The notes beneath the pieces were generated by a model. That model was not told the DNA's origin and did no database searches. It saw nothing but the letters and a program-made list of their open reading frames with translations. Made by a program: the position numbers and the translations under genes. From the NCBI GenBank assembly GCA_947507875.1, contig CANNQP010000017.1:1-64000 (forward strand): a stretch of DNA of 64,000 nucleotides, given 5' to 3'. Origin of the DNA: Verrucomicrobiaceae bacterium. GTDB lineage: Bacteria; Verrucomicrobiota; Verrucomicrobiia; Verrucomicrobiales; Verrucomicrobiaceae. Of this stretch, positions 39,261 to 48,922 are shown one piece after another (the first letter of the stretch is position 1; the number at the start of each line of letters is the position of its first letter).

Positions 39261-39283
39261 AGGAGAACGTTAGGTGATCTCAA

Positions 39284-39805
39284 TCACTTCGCCGCAAAAG
39301 GGCTCTTGATGAGCGCGCGGAAAGCATCGGAAATCTTGGCCACGGCATCTTTCGGACCCGTCAGCTTGATGAACACAGGCGCATCTTGACCTGGCACGAT
39401 CGCCCCCAAAAGCGTGTAGTTATCCTTGGGCGTCTTCGGGCCAAACATAGCTCCGTCATTGTAGGTTCCGGTGGCAGTGACTAGGGTGACCTTGGTGCCA
39501 TTCGCATCCAACTCCTCTGTCTTCGACTCCGGCGGGCTTGCAAACTGCCCCAACCAACGATCCACATTCGCCTTGGCATCGCCACCCTGCCCTGCGCCGA
39601 AGTAATAAAACACGGCCTCCAGAGGCTTCTCTGCGCCTTCGACGGTCACCTGCAAGGTGCCAGCGCGCATGGGGCTGGTCGGTGGGATGGATGCCCAGGT
39701 GCTAGGATAGGCGAAGTTCAGACCTGCGACGGCGAGTTTGCCATCTTCAGCTAGCGCCGAAAAACTGAGCGAGGCCAAGGTGAAGAGCGTGAGTATGCGT
39801 TTCAT
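39284..39805 (-). CDS. Hypothetical secreted protein
   Basis: Signal peptide MKRILTLFTLASLSFSALA; between hairpin terminator and the cupredoxin gene. Confidence 0.65.
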   Translation of the reverse strand: MKRILTLFTLASLSFSALAEDGKLAVAGLNFAYPSTWASIPPTSPMRAGTLQVTVEGAEKPLEAVFYYFGAGQGGDAKANVDRWLGQFASPPESKTEELDANGTKVTLVTATGTYNDGAMFGPKTPKDNYTLLGAIVPGQDAPVFIKLTGPKDAVAKISDAFRALIKSPFAAK

Positions 39806-39878
39806 GGTGAGTGGATGGATAGCGTGGGAAGAGAAAACGGAAGGCGGACCGAGGCCCGCCTTCCTGATTTAAAAAAAC

Positions 39879-40346
39879 TTACTTGGTGACGTGCATCACT
39901 CCCTTCATCAGCAACCAGTGGCCGGGGAAGGTGCACATGAACGGATAGTCACCGGCTTCAGCAGGGGCGGTGAACTCGATGGTCTCCGTACCATTGGGCT
40001 GCACCAGTTTGGTATGGGCGATGATATCATCCTTCGAGGCATCAGGGATGTAGCTTTTGGACATCGCCTGGGGATCGGTCATCATGGCATTGGCCTGGGC
40101 ACCCACGGCCTGATCTTTGCCGGGCTTGATGAGCAGGAAGTTGTGTGGCTGAGGAGCGATGCTGCCTGTGTTGTTGAGGGTCAACTTGACCTTCTGGCCG
40201 GCTTTGACAGACAGGTCGGTTTTGTCGTAACCCAGGGGGTTGCTGGCATGAGGCTTCAGCTCGATGACAGCGACATCAGCATCCTGTGCCAGGGCGACGG
40301 AGGCGAAAATCGCAAGAACGGAGGTGAGTAGGGTGGCTTTTTTCAT
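39879..40346 (-). CDS. Plastocyanin/azurin-like copper-binding protein
   Basis: Signal MKKATLLTSVLAIFASVALAQ; TLNNTGSIAPQPHNFLLIKPG..EAGDYPFMCTFPGHWLLMKGVMHV blue-copper ligand pattern. Confidence 0.88.
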   Translation of the reverse strand: MKKATLLTSVLAIFASVALAQDADVAVIELKPHASNPLGYDKTDLSVKAGQKVKLTLNNTGSIAPQPHNFLLIKPGKDQAVGAQANAMMTDPQAMSKSYIPDASKDDIIAHTKLVQPNGTETIEFTAPAEAGDYPFMCTFPGHWLLMKGVMHVTK

Positions 40347-40440
40347 GGGTAGTTGAGGGGGGGGGAGATTAATCGGACAGGAGCGAGGCTGGTTTTCAAC
40401 CATTTTCCCAGCTTACGACGCTGCGAGATCGGCAGCAGCA

Positions 40441-41691
40441 TCAATCGAAGTGCATCTGCCCAATGTCGGTGCGGCGCTGCAAGCCGTCGAAGTGGATCTT
40501 CGCCGACTCGGCATAGGCTTTTTCACGAGCCTCGACCCGTGTCATGGCCGTGGCTACAACAGCCAGGACGCGCCCACCATTTGTCTCAAAAAGATTGTCA
40601 GGGTTCTTGCGCGTTCCGCAGTGATAGACGCGAGCGCCTTCGACTTGCTCCAGTCCTGAAATGACATCGCCGCTGCGGGAGCTGGCGGGGTAACCTGCGG
40701 ATGCAGAGATCACGCAAATGCTCCAGCCATCCGCAAAATCGATGCGCTCTGGCTGCAACTTACCTGATGCTGCGGCAGCGACGTAGCCCACGAAATCACC
40801 ACGCACGAGGGGCATGACCGCTTCTGCTTCAGGGTCACCGAATCGGCAGTTGTATTCGATCACCTTCGGCCCGTCAGGCGTGAGCATCAGTCCAAAATAA
40901 AGGAAGCCACGGTAGCGTAGGCCATCCTGAATAAGGCCCTGCACAGTAGGAATGACGATCTCCCTCTCGATGCGAGCGAGCACCTCGGGCGAAACGATCT
41001 CACGACTTGCCACCGCCCCCATGCCGCCTGTGTTCGGGCCTTCATCCCGATCGCGGATGCGCTTGTAATCGCGCGCGGGCATGAGGATGTGGTACTGATC
41101 GTCGCAGATCGAAGCAAAAACTGACAACTCTGGGCCCGTCAGACAAGATTCCACCACGAGATTTCCTGGACCGAAAACGCGCTGCTCCATGACCTCAGTG
41201 ATAAAGCTTTCGGCCTCAGCACGGGTCGGGCAGACAGCCACCCCTTTGCCGGCAGCAAGGCCATCGAATTTCAGTACGATGGGGAAGCGATTCAGCGCTG
41301 CCCGGGCTTCTTCGGCCGTTTGGCAGACCGTGTAATCGGCCGTCGGAATACGGTGTTTTTTCAGGAAAGCTTTGGCAAAGGCCTTGGAGGCCTCCAATTG
41401 AGCAGATTCACGACGCGGCCCCCAGCAAGGGATGCCTGCCTGCTCACAGAGATTGGCCAATCCTTCATCCTTCACCAACAGTGCCTCTTCCCCGGCCACA
41501 CAGAGATCGATGCCCTCTTGCTTCATCCATTCGATCAGCGCCACCAAGCTGGGCACCTCAACCCGAGTGGCAAGCTCAGCGATGGCATCGCTACCTGGGT
41601 AGGCAAAGATCTGGGGTTTGCCTGGAGATTCGCTAAGCGCAGTGATGAGGGCGTGTTCGCGGCCGCCTTTGCCTGTGACCAAAATTTTCAT
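40441..41691 (-). CDS. purD: Phosphoribosylamine--glycine ligase
   Basis: MKILVTGKGGREHALI, GLAAGKGVAVC, GPNTGGMGAVAS, YNCRFGDPEAEAVMPLV. Confidence 0.95.
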   Translation of the reverse strand: MKILVTGKGGREHALITALSESPGKPQIFAYPGSDAIAELATRVEVPSLVALIEWMKQEGIDLCVAGEEALLVKDEGLANLCEQAGIPCWGPRRESAQLEASKAFAKAFLKKHRIPTADYTVCQTAEEARAALNRFPIVLKFDGLAAGKGVAVCPTRAEAESFITEVMEQRVFGPGNLVVESCLTGPELSVFASICDDQYHILMPARDYKRIRDRDEGPNTGGMGAVASREIVSPEVLARIEREIVIPTVQGLIQDGLRYRGFLYFGLMLTPDGPKVIEYNCRFGDPEAEAVMPLVRGDFVGYVAAAASGKLQPERIDFADGWSICVISASAGYPASSRSGDVISGLEQVEGARVYHCGTRKNPDNLFETNGGRVLAVVATAMTRVEAREKAYAESAKIHFDGLQRRTDIGQMHFD

Positions 41692-41794
41692 GGGTGTCCA
41701 TTCTTGGAGGGAAAAACGAGCCCTGCCACTGCAAAACGCCCCGGAAGGCAAGTAGCCAACCGGGGCGTCGGGAAAGTCTCGATGGGGGCGGGGC

Positions 41795-42295
41795 TTACTT
41801 CACCGCACCATGGAAGCCGGCTTTGTTCATCGCGGCGATCAAGTCAGCTTCGGTGAATTCGCCTTTCACCGTGAAGGTGCTAGCCTTGGAGGCGACGGTG
41901 TGCTCGGTGACTCCAGGAACGGATTTCACGGCGTCAGCCATCGCATTGGCACATTTTTGACAGCAAAGATGCGCACCAGTGACGGTAGCCTCGGTCAATT
42001 TCTTCGCGGCAGCAGTGTTGGAAAGACTGCTTTTCTCCGACTCGGCCCCCGTGCCATAATATCCAGCGGCCATGAGCGCCTGGACGGCTTTTTTCGCAGA
42101 GCTTTTTGACTTCGCCGTGATGGTTACAGTGGTTCCATCCGCAGCCGCAGTCACATCTTTAACACTTGTCACGGCTTTCGTGATGCCGTTGGTGCAGCTT
42201 TTGCAGCAATTGTGCACGCCTTCCAGCGTCACAGTGACTTCGGCCTGAGTCGCAGGGGCCAGGAACAGGGAGAGAGCTAGCAGATGGTATTTCAT
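41795..42295 (-). CDS. Secreted protein with two HMA-like metal-binding domains
   Basis: Signal MKYHLLALSLFLAPATQA; VTVTLEGVHNCCKSCTNGITKAV and ATVTGAHLCCQKCANAMADAVKSVPGV. Confidence 0.75.
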   Translation of the reverse strand: MKYHLLALSLFLAPATQAEVTVTLEGVHNCCKSCTNGITKAVTSVKDVTAAADGTTVTITAKSKSSAKKAVQALMAAGYYGTGAESEKSSLSNTAAAKKLTEATVTGAHLCCQKCANAMADAVKSVPGVTEHTVASKASTFTVKGEFTEADLIAAMNKAGFHGAVK

Positions 42296-42410
42296 AGCAC
42301 ATGCTAAGACGCGCATCTCGCGTGCATCTTTGCGCAAAGATTCACCAGAGCCGAATCACGAGGGATTTTTCCTCTCGCGAAGCGGCCTCCGTGCCGTACA
42401 CTCCGCCGTC

Positions 42411-43412
42411 ATGTCTCTCTACGATCGCGACTACATGCGGGATGATGCCCCCAGCTTCCTGGAGAGGCTTCAGCGCATCCAGGCATTTCATTGGTTCTTC
42501 GGCGCAAACATCGCTGTCTTTGTCGTGCAGTGGCTTTTCCTCGCAGAAGCTGGCTCCGCACGCACCTACATCCCTGCGGGTGGGGTCAGCCTGAGTGCGC
42601 TCTCCGATGGCAAGCTATGGACACCTTTCACCTACATGTTCGTGCATGGCAGCGTGGGTCACATCTTGCTTAACATGATCATGCTCTGGTTCGCTGGGAA
42701 GCGGGTACAGGACCTCTACGGCCAGAGGCATTTCGTGATGATCTATGTCGTCTCGGGCCTTGCCGGAGCCGCCCTACAGCTCGCAGTCGCCTCCACCACA
42801 CCGATGGGCGACGCCTACCTGATGGGGGCGTCGGCGTCCATCATGGGCCTGATGCTGGCGCTGGCAATCGCCATGCCTGCGGAGGAAATTTATCTCCTGG
42901 TCATGTTTATCATTCCCGTTCGCTTTCGCCTCTGGACTCTGGCGAAGGTGCTGCTGTTTTTCAATTTGGGCATGGGCGTGCTGGAGATGCTGGGCGCTCT
43001 GCCTGGCTGGTTAGCGGGCGATGGAGCCGCCGTGGCCTATTTGGCTCACTTCGGGGGTGCACTCGCAGGCTGGTATTATGCACGAACTCTTGGCCAAGGT
43101 GACATGGTGTCGCTACTGCCCATGCAGGCATCGAACTTCCGTAGTCGTTTACGCCGACGAGCGCTAGCTGCGCAACAAGCTCACTCATCCCGTCGCCTGG
43201 ATGGTCAAAACTCATTCCTGGAATTGGCTAAAGAAACCAGCACTCGCGCCGGAAATGCGGCTCCTTCGGTCGATCTGATCAAGGACGAAGTGGACCCCAT
43301 TTTAGATAAAATCAACGAATTGGGATTCTCCAGCCTGACGGACGATGAACGCCGCACACTGGAGCGTGCCAGCCGCCAGATTTCGGACAAAACCAGTCTC
43401 GGAGACACCTAA
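42411..43412 (+). CDS. Rhomboid family intramembrane serine protease
   Basis: WTPFTYMFVHGSVGHILLNMIMLWFAGKRVQDLYG; GASASIMGLMLAL (GxS); AHFGGALAGWYYA. Confidence 0.92.
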   Translation: MSLYDRDYMRDDAPSFLERLQRIQAFHWFFGANIAVFVVQWLFLAEAGSARTYIPAGGVSLSALSDGKLWTPFTYMFVHGSVGHILLNMIMLWFAGKRVQDLYGQRHFVMIYVVSGLAGAALQLAVASTTPMGDAYLMGASASIMGLMLALAIAMPAEEIYLLVMFIIPVRFRLWTLAKVLLFFNLGMGVLEMLGALPGWLAGDGAAVAYLAHFGGALAGWYYARTLGQGDMVSLLPMQASNFRSRLRRRALAAQQAHSSRRLDGQNSFLELAKETSTRAGNAAPSVDLIKDEVDPILDKINELGFSSLTDDERRTLERASRQISDKTSLGDT

Positions 43413-43438
43413 ACCCGCTTCGGCGGGAGCCTCAGCCA

Positions 43439-44200
43439 TCAACCACCGAAGTCCAAAGGACGCGCGGTTTCGCTGAATGTGGGCCGAACCACGACGATCT
43501 CGCCAAGGATGTTCTCTTGCTCGACCTGGAGATGATTCAATTTCATCAGCTCCAACATCGCGAGGAAAGTTACGATGACTTCTACACGGCTGGCAGCGTC
43601 GCTAAATAATGTCTCAAAGCGCATCCGACCTCCGAGCGGGATAATTTCCAGGAGATGCTCGATTTTGTCCGCGACGGTGTAGCGGTCGCTGACGATTTCA
43701 CGAATGTCGGTGCTGTTTTCGAAACGCTTCAGCACCTTTTGGAATGCACGGATGAGGTCGAAGATACCCACTCCTGCCACGGTCGTGACCGGTGCTTCCA
43801 GATCGATCAGCTCAGGACTCGTCGCGAAGAATTCATCCGCTTTCATCTCCTGATGTCCCAGGAACTGGGCTGCATCCTTGAACTTCTTGTATTCCACCAA
43901 CTGGCGGATCAGCTCCCAACGTGGATCTTCCTCTTCGGCATCGTCCTCAGGTGGCTGCTGACTCTGCGGCAGCAACTCACGGCTCTTCAGGTACATCAGG
44001 TTGGCCGCCATCACGATAAACTCACTGGCCAGCTCCACGTTCAACATCTTGAACGTGTTCACATAATCCAGGTATTGCTTCGTGATGCGCTCGATCGACA
44101 CATCATAAATGTCGATTTCGTCCTTTTTGATCAGGTACAGCAGTAGGTCCAAAGGACCTTCGAAAATTTCCAGTTTGACCTTATAATCTTTGTCTTCCAC
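43439..44200 (-). CDS. scpA: Segregation and condensation protein A
   Basis: YKVKLEIFEGPLDLLLYLIKKDEIDIYDVSIERITKQYLDYV..VELASEFIVMAANLMYLKSRELLP. Confidence 0.95.
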   Translation of the reverse strand: MEDKDYKVKLEIFEGPLDLLLYLIKKDEIDIYDVSIERITKQYLDYVNTFKMLNVELASEFIVMAANLMYLKSRELLPQSQQPPEDDAEEEDPRWELIRQLVEYKKFKDAAQFLGHQEMKADEFFATSPELIDLEAPVTTVAGVGIFDLIRAFQKVLKRFENSTDIREIVSDRYTVADKIEHLLEIIPLGGRMRFETLFSDAASRVEVIVTFLAMLELMKLNHLQVEQENILGEIVVVRPTFSETARPLDFGG

Positions 44201-44416
44201 TCGCCGAGCTATGGACGGAATGACCTACGATGCTAGAGGAAAATCAGCCTTTAAGCCGCCTCTAGCGCCTCCGCTCCGCTCAATGAGCCGCCAGTGACTG
44301 GATGGGGGTATTTTTCGATCTGCAAAAAAATTGGGGTCATTTGCAAGAAGGAGGCGATCCAGCCGCGTATTGCGCTACTGTCCTCCTGAATTGCGCATCT
44401 CTACCCCCTCGTTCCC

Positions 44417-45751
44417 ATGAAAATGCATCCCAACTGCCAGGGTAACCACCTCGACCTACGCGCTGGTGCCAGCCGCCGCGACTTCATGTATGTCGGTATG
44501 CTGGGTGGTATCGGCCTATCCTTGCCTGATCTCCTGCGCCTTCAAGCCGCTCCCGTGATCCCAGATGTCGAGAGCTACAAGCCGATCGCAGACTCCGTGA
44601 TTCATATTTATCTGCCAGGCGGCATGGCCCAGCATGAATCTTGGGATCCGAAGCCTTTCGCCAGCCCCGACTATCGTGGACCCTACACGCCGATCAAAAC
44701 GAGCATTCCTGGCGAATACGTGGGTGAAAAATTCCAGAACATCGCCAAAATCATGCACAAGCTGTCGGTCATCCGAAGCATGACGCACGGTGAGGCAGCT
44801 CACGAGCGTGGCACCCACAACATGTTCACGGGCTATCGCCCTAGCCCCGCCATCAAGTTCCCAAGCTTTGGCTCTATCGTCTCCCACGAGCTCGGCAGCC
44901 GAAACAATCTGCCGCCTTATGTGGTGGTGCCGAATGTCATCGCTCCTGAGCAAGGCACCGGCTACATGAGCAGCGCCTTCGGCCCCTTTGCCCTGGGCAG
45001 TGATCCAGCCGACAAAAGCTTCTCCGTACGCGATCTTCTCACGCCGAAAGACATCGACGACAAACGCTTCGAGCGCCGTCGCAACCTGCTTGGCACAGTG
45101 GACGAACACTTCCGTATGGTCGAAAAGGCTGATTCCATCAATGCCATGGATAGCTTCTATCAAGCGGCCTACGGTTTGATCAGCAGCACCCAAGCACGCG
45201 AGGCCTTCAACTTGGACAAAGAGTCCGCTAAACTCCGCGACGAATACGGCCGCAACCAAGCGGGACAGCGCTTCCTCCTAGCTCGTCGTTTGGTCGAGGC
45301 TGGAGTCCGCATGGTGTCCGTGACCTATGGCGGTTGGGATCACCACAGCAACATCAAGAGCGCCTTCGATCAACAGGCTCCGAATTTTGACCAAGCCTTC
45401 GCTCGTCTGATTCGCGACCTCGATGAGCGTGGCATGTTGAAGAAAACACTCGTCATGGTCAGCTCGGAGTTCGGCCGCACGCCCAAAATCAATGGCACCA
45501 ACGGACGCGACCACTGGCCGCGCGTTTTCTCCGTGGCGATGGCAGGTGGCGGGGTCAAAGAAGGTTACATCCACGGAGCCTCCGATGCTCTCGGCGGTGA
45601 GCCTGATCGTGACGCCGTCGGTCCAGAGGATCTGGCCAAGACCATGTATCGCGCCCTTGGCATCAATGGCGAGAAGCGCATCATGTCCGATGGCGCACGG
45701 CCGATCGACATCGTCAATGGCGGACGCATCCTCACCGAAGTGCTCGCTTAA
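44417..45751 (+). CDS. DUF1501 family protein
   Basis: SRRDFMYVGMLGGIGLSLPDLLRLQA; HIYLPGGMAQHESWDPKP; VSSEFGRTPKINGTNGRDHWPRVFSVAMAGGGV. Confidence 0.92.
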   Translation: MKMHPNCQGNHLDLRAGASRRDFMYVGMLGGIGLSLPDLLRLQAAPVIPDVESYKPIADSVIHIYLPGGMAQHESWDPKPFASPDYRGPYTPIKTSIPGEYVGEKFQNIAKIMHKLSVIRSMTHGEAAHERGTHNMFTGYRPSPAIKFPSFGSIVSHELGSRNNLPPYVVVPNVIAPEQGTGYMSSAFGPFALGSDPADKSFSVRDLLTPKDIDDKRFERRRNLLGTVDEHFRMVEKADSINAMDSFYQAAYGLISSTQAREAFNLDKESAKLRDEYGRNQAGQRFLLARRLVEAGVRMVSVTYGGWDHHSNIKSAFDQQAPNFDQAFARLIRDLDERGMLKKTLVMVSSEFGRTPKINGTNGRDHWPRVFSVAMAGGGVKEGYIHGASDALGGEPDRDAVGPEDLAKTMYRALGINGEKRIMSDGARPIDIVNGGRILTEVLA

Positions 45752-45777
45752 TACATCCAACCAGAAATCTAGCTTCC

Positions 45778-45807
45778 GAACCCCCGCTGCCCAGCGGGGG
45801 TTCTTTT
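45778..45807 (+). terminator. Rho-independent-like terminator
   Basis: GAACCCCCGCTG-CC-CAGCGGGGGTTC followed by TTTTT. Confidence 0.9.
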
Positions 45808-45849
45808 TGGCAGACAGACCTACCGCAGGCTGCCAAATTGCCCTCTGTC

Positions 45850-46752
45850 ATGCGCTTTCCTGCCCTTCCCGTCTTGGCCTGTACTGGCCTGCTGCTGAGC
45901 TGTGCCACGAAGGCGACCCAAGCCCAGGCCCCAATCCAGGAATGGATCAACCAAGCGGCCCAATCCGGTGGCGGGGTGGTCACGATCCCACCTGGCGTGC
46001 ATGAACTACCGAGCGGTTTGCTGCTGCATGGAGTCAAAAAACTAGCTCTACGCGGCATGGAGCGTGAGCGCTGCGTGCTGCGCCTCGCCGACACCGTTCG
46101 CAGTGAGGCCCTGATCACCATAGGCGCACAAATCGAGACGGTCGAGATCGCCAACCTTGTCCTGGAAACAGCTGCCGATTCTTCGCGACGCCGTAGCGAG
46201 CTACCCCTTGCCATTCGCTGTGGTCCAGGAGACGCCATGACCACGGCAGGCCAAAGCAACGGCCCACGCGGCGTCACCATACGTGACTGCATTTTTCAAA
46301 ACTGGCCTAGCACAGCCATCCACCTCTCCGACACACACGATGCAGCGGTGGAACGATGCAGCTTCCGTGAAATCGGAGGCACCGCAGTGCGGATGGATCG
46401 TCAAAGCCAAGCCGTGCACGTACTAGGATGCTGGTTCATCCGCTGTGGCTTGGCCTTGGAGATCGTGGATTCAGCAAGCGGACGCTTCATCGGCAATGAA
46501 ATCCTTCAAGGGCAAGACGGCATTCGCATTCGCGGCACTGCAACCGTGAAAGCTGCCGACCAACCCAGCGGTCATGAGCTTTCCCACAACCACTTGGCCC
46601 ACCTCAATAATCTGGCCCTGCACATCTCTGCTACAGCTGCACCCGCTCGGCTTTCCAACAATGACATCGACGGCAAGACCGAGGTGCAAGGCACGCACGA
46701 ATGGAAACAAACCAACGCTGAAACTGCGGTCGATCAAGCGAAGTCGAACTAG
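45850..46752 (+). CDS. Right-handed parallel beta-helix repeat protein with lipobox-like signal
   Basis: VLACTGLLLSCATKA; GGGVVTIPPGVHELPSGLLLHGVKKLALRGME; NxxIQGQDGIRIRGTA / HNHLAHLNNLALH / NNDI beta-helix rungs. Confidence 0.75.
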   Translation: MRFPALPVLACTGLLLSCATKATQAQAPIQEWINQAAQSGGGVVTIPPGVHELPSGLLLHGVKKLALRGMERERCVLRLADTVRSEALITIGAQIETVEIANLVLETAADSSRRRSELPLAIRCGPGDAMTTAGQSNGPRGVTIRDCIFQNWPSTAIHLSDTHDAAVERCSFREIGGTAVRMDRQSQAVHVLGCWFIRCGLALEIVDSASGRFIGNEILQGQDGIRIRGTATVKAADQPSGHELSHNHLAHLNNLALHISATAAPARLSNNDIDGKTEVQGTHEWKQTNAETAVDQAKSN

Positions 46753-46765
46753 CCTCACCTTAGGC

Positions 46766-48817
46766 TCAAAATCGAGGTGCCTGATTCAGAGTACCGACTT
46801 CCGGCAAAGCCGTGCTTGGCGTGGGTGCGATCACTCCACCGAGACTCGTGGCTGTCGGTTGCTTCTGTTTTTGCTGAAATTCAGCCAGGGTGCGCTGCAT
46901 CCATTCGAGATAGCCTGGATTTGCATTCGGCAAGTTCTTGCAGGCCTCATAGCTACGACTCAGGCAGCGCACGGCCTCTTCGTATTGGCGATTGCGCCCC
47001 AGCGCATAGCCCAGGTGAAACCGCACCTCTTCCAGGGCAGCGGTGGCATTGGGGTATCGCTTTGACCGAATGGCCAAGATCTTTTCCAGACGTTGGATAG
47101 CAGCGTCCATGCGTGCCGCCGAAAGTTCACATAGGGCCATCTTATCGGCAACCGTGCAGGTGGACTCTGCCTCCGGCCCAAACAAGCGGAGACAGTTGGC
47201 CATCAAGGTTTCATACTCACGCAGAGCCTCTTCATAGCGCCCTGTGGTCTCGATGTAACTCGCCAGCGAGACATGGGCATTCAGCCGCGCTGGATCACTT
47301 TCCGGGAAGCTCTGGCAGACTTGGCGAAAAAGGGCTCGCTGCTCCTCAATCAGCAGGGTCTTTCCCTCTTCCAGACTGGCAAGCTTTTGCGCCGATTGGC
47401 TGCAAGCGATGCGCCTTGGATCCGTCTCCTTGAGCAGCCTGGTGAAGGCCACGAGGGCGATGCGGATCTCGGCCAGGGCTTCTTGATGTTGGCCCAGGCC
47501 CAAGAGGGCGACCCCCAATTGATGCCTAGTTTCCAGCGTCTCCAGATCATCCGTCGGCAGGGTGCGCCGCTGGATGGCAAGGGTCTTTTCTAAAAGATCC
47601 CGCGCCTGCTCGTGACGGCCCAAGGGATTCAAAATCTGGCCCAGCAGCAGCGAGCTAGTCAGGCACAATCGATGCTCCGGCCCGAGCACACGCTGACCAT
47701 CCCGCAACAACGACTCCAGTTGACTCGCCGCCGCGATCGAAGGCGGCAACTGCACGAGCAGGCGCGCGTGAAGCAGGCGTGCCTCCAGCGCAAGCAGCGC
47801 ATCCGCTCCGACAGCTTTGACAGCCAGATCCACCAGCTTCCGAGCTTCGGGCTCAGCTTCGACTTGCCGGCCTTGAGCCATGAGATTTTTCACCCACAAC
47901 GTATGCGCGGCGATCACCTCGCTGTCACTCGCCCCCGAGCCATCGGCCATCATTTGCTGAAAAACTTCACGACGCAGCGACTCCGCCTCCGCTGGTCGGC
48001 CCATGCCCTCCAGCACCCGAGCTAGATTTTTCTTGGCGACCTGCGTGGGGACAGCGTGGTGGCCATGTAGCCTCAGCGTTTGCTGCAGCACCTGGCGGCT
48101 CTGGCGCTCGGCTTCCTCATCCTTGCCATGCTGGTAAAGCAGCCCCGCCAGCTCACTACGGACGCGCACCGTGTCAGCATGCCCTTCCCCCCGACGGCGC
48201 TCGTACTCCCGCAAGATGTGCCGATGCATCTGCTCCTGATCTAGCGGCATCTTCAGCCCTTCGTAGGCACGGGCGGTCACCGCCTGGAGCTGACTCCAGA
48301 GCGCCAAATCGCGCTCTGGCGGCACCTCACCCGACGCGACCGTGATGTAGCGCACCACCTCTTCAAAGGCGCCACTTTCCATCGCCGCAAAGGCCGCCAA
48401 TTGCAGCGCAGCGACCACGTCCATTGGCTTCCGCTCGGCAGCCCGATGAGCTTCATCACCCGCCTCCAGAGCCAGCAGGCGCGACTCATCGTAGCGACCG
48501 AGCGCAAACTTGGCCCGCGCGCGATCCACCTTGGAACTGGTCTTGGCCTCCAACAACTGCTGCGCGCTAGGTTTCAGCGACTGCTCCACACGCTCCGGCA
48601 TCAGTCCTAGCCGTTGCGCGAGCAAACGCATGGCCTGACTTTCCCGCTGTGCGGGTGTTTCCGGCGGTCCCAGCCCCGTCTGCATCGCGTGGATCTCCGG
48701 GTAGTGGCGCAGGCAATCCATGGCTTCCGCAGCCAGCAGCGGTGCATCGGCCGCCTGCCCCACCGTCGGCAGAAACAGGATACCAAACCCAAGTCGAGAA
48801 AAAAAGGAGCGCCACAT
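46766..48817 (-). CDS. Tetratricopeptide repeat protein
   Basis: 683 aa; repeated A..LLYQHGKDEEAERQSRQVLQ, YIETTGRYEEALREYETLM, LGRNRQYEEAVRCLSRSYE; N-terminal signal. Confidence 0.82.
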   Translation of the reverse strand: MWRSFFSRLGFGILFLPTVGQAADAPLLAAEAMDCLRHYPEIHAMQTGLGPPETPAQRESQAMRLLAQRLGLMPERVEQSLKPSAQQLLEAKTSSKVDRARAKFALGRYDESRLLALEAGDEAHRAAERKPMDVVAALQLAAFAAMESGAFEEVVRYITVASGEVPPERDLALWSQLQAVTARAYEGLKMPLDQEQMHRHILREYERRRGEGHADTVRVRSELAGLLYQHGKDEEAERQSRQVLQQTLRLHGHHAVPTQVAKKNLARVLEGMGRPAEAESLRREVFQQMMADGSGASDSEVIAAHTLWVKNLMAQGRQVEAEPEARKLVDLAVKAVGADALLALEARLLHARLLVQLPPSIAAASQLESLLRDGQRVLGPEHRLCLTSSLLLGQILNPLGRHEQARDLLEKTLAIQRRTLPTDDLETLETRHQLGVALLGLGQHQEALAEIRIALVAFTRLLKETDPRRIACSQSAQKLASLEEGKTLLIEEQRALFRQVCQSFPESDPARLNAHVSLASYIETTGRYEEALREYETLMANCLRLFGPEAESTCTVADKMALCELSAARMDAAIQRLEKILAIRSKRYPNATAALEEVRFHLGYALGRNRQYEEAVRCLSRSYEACKNLPNANPGYLEWMQRTLAEFQQKQKQPTATSLGGVIAPTPSTALPEVGTLNQAPRF

Positions 48818-48922
48818 CAGCGCAGAGCTTCACAATTCTGGGCAGAAGAGTCAAGCCATCGGTCCAGGCGTGGCATCTTCCTCCTTGCGATGTCTTCCCG
48901 AAGTGCTTTCTCCTGCGCCCCC

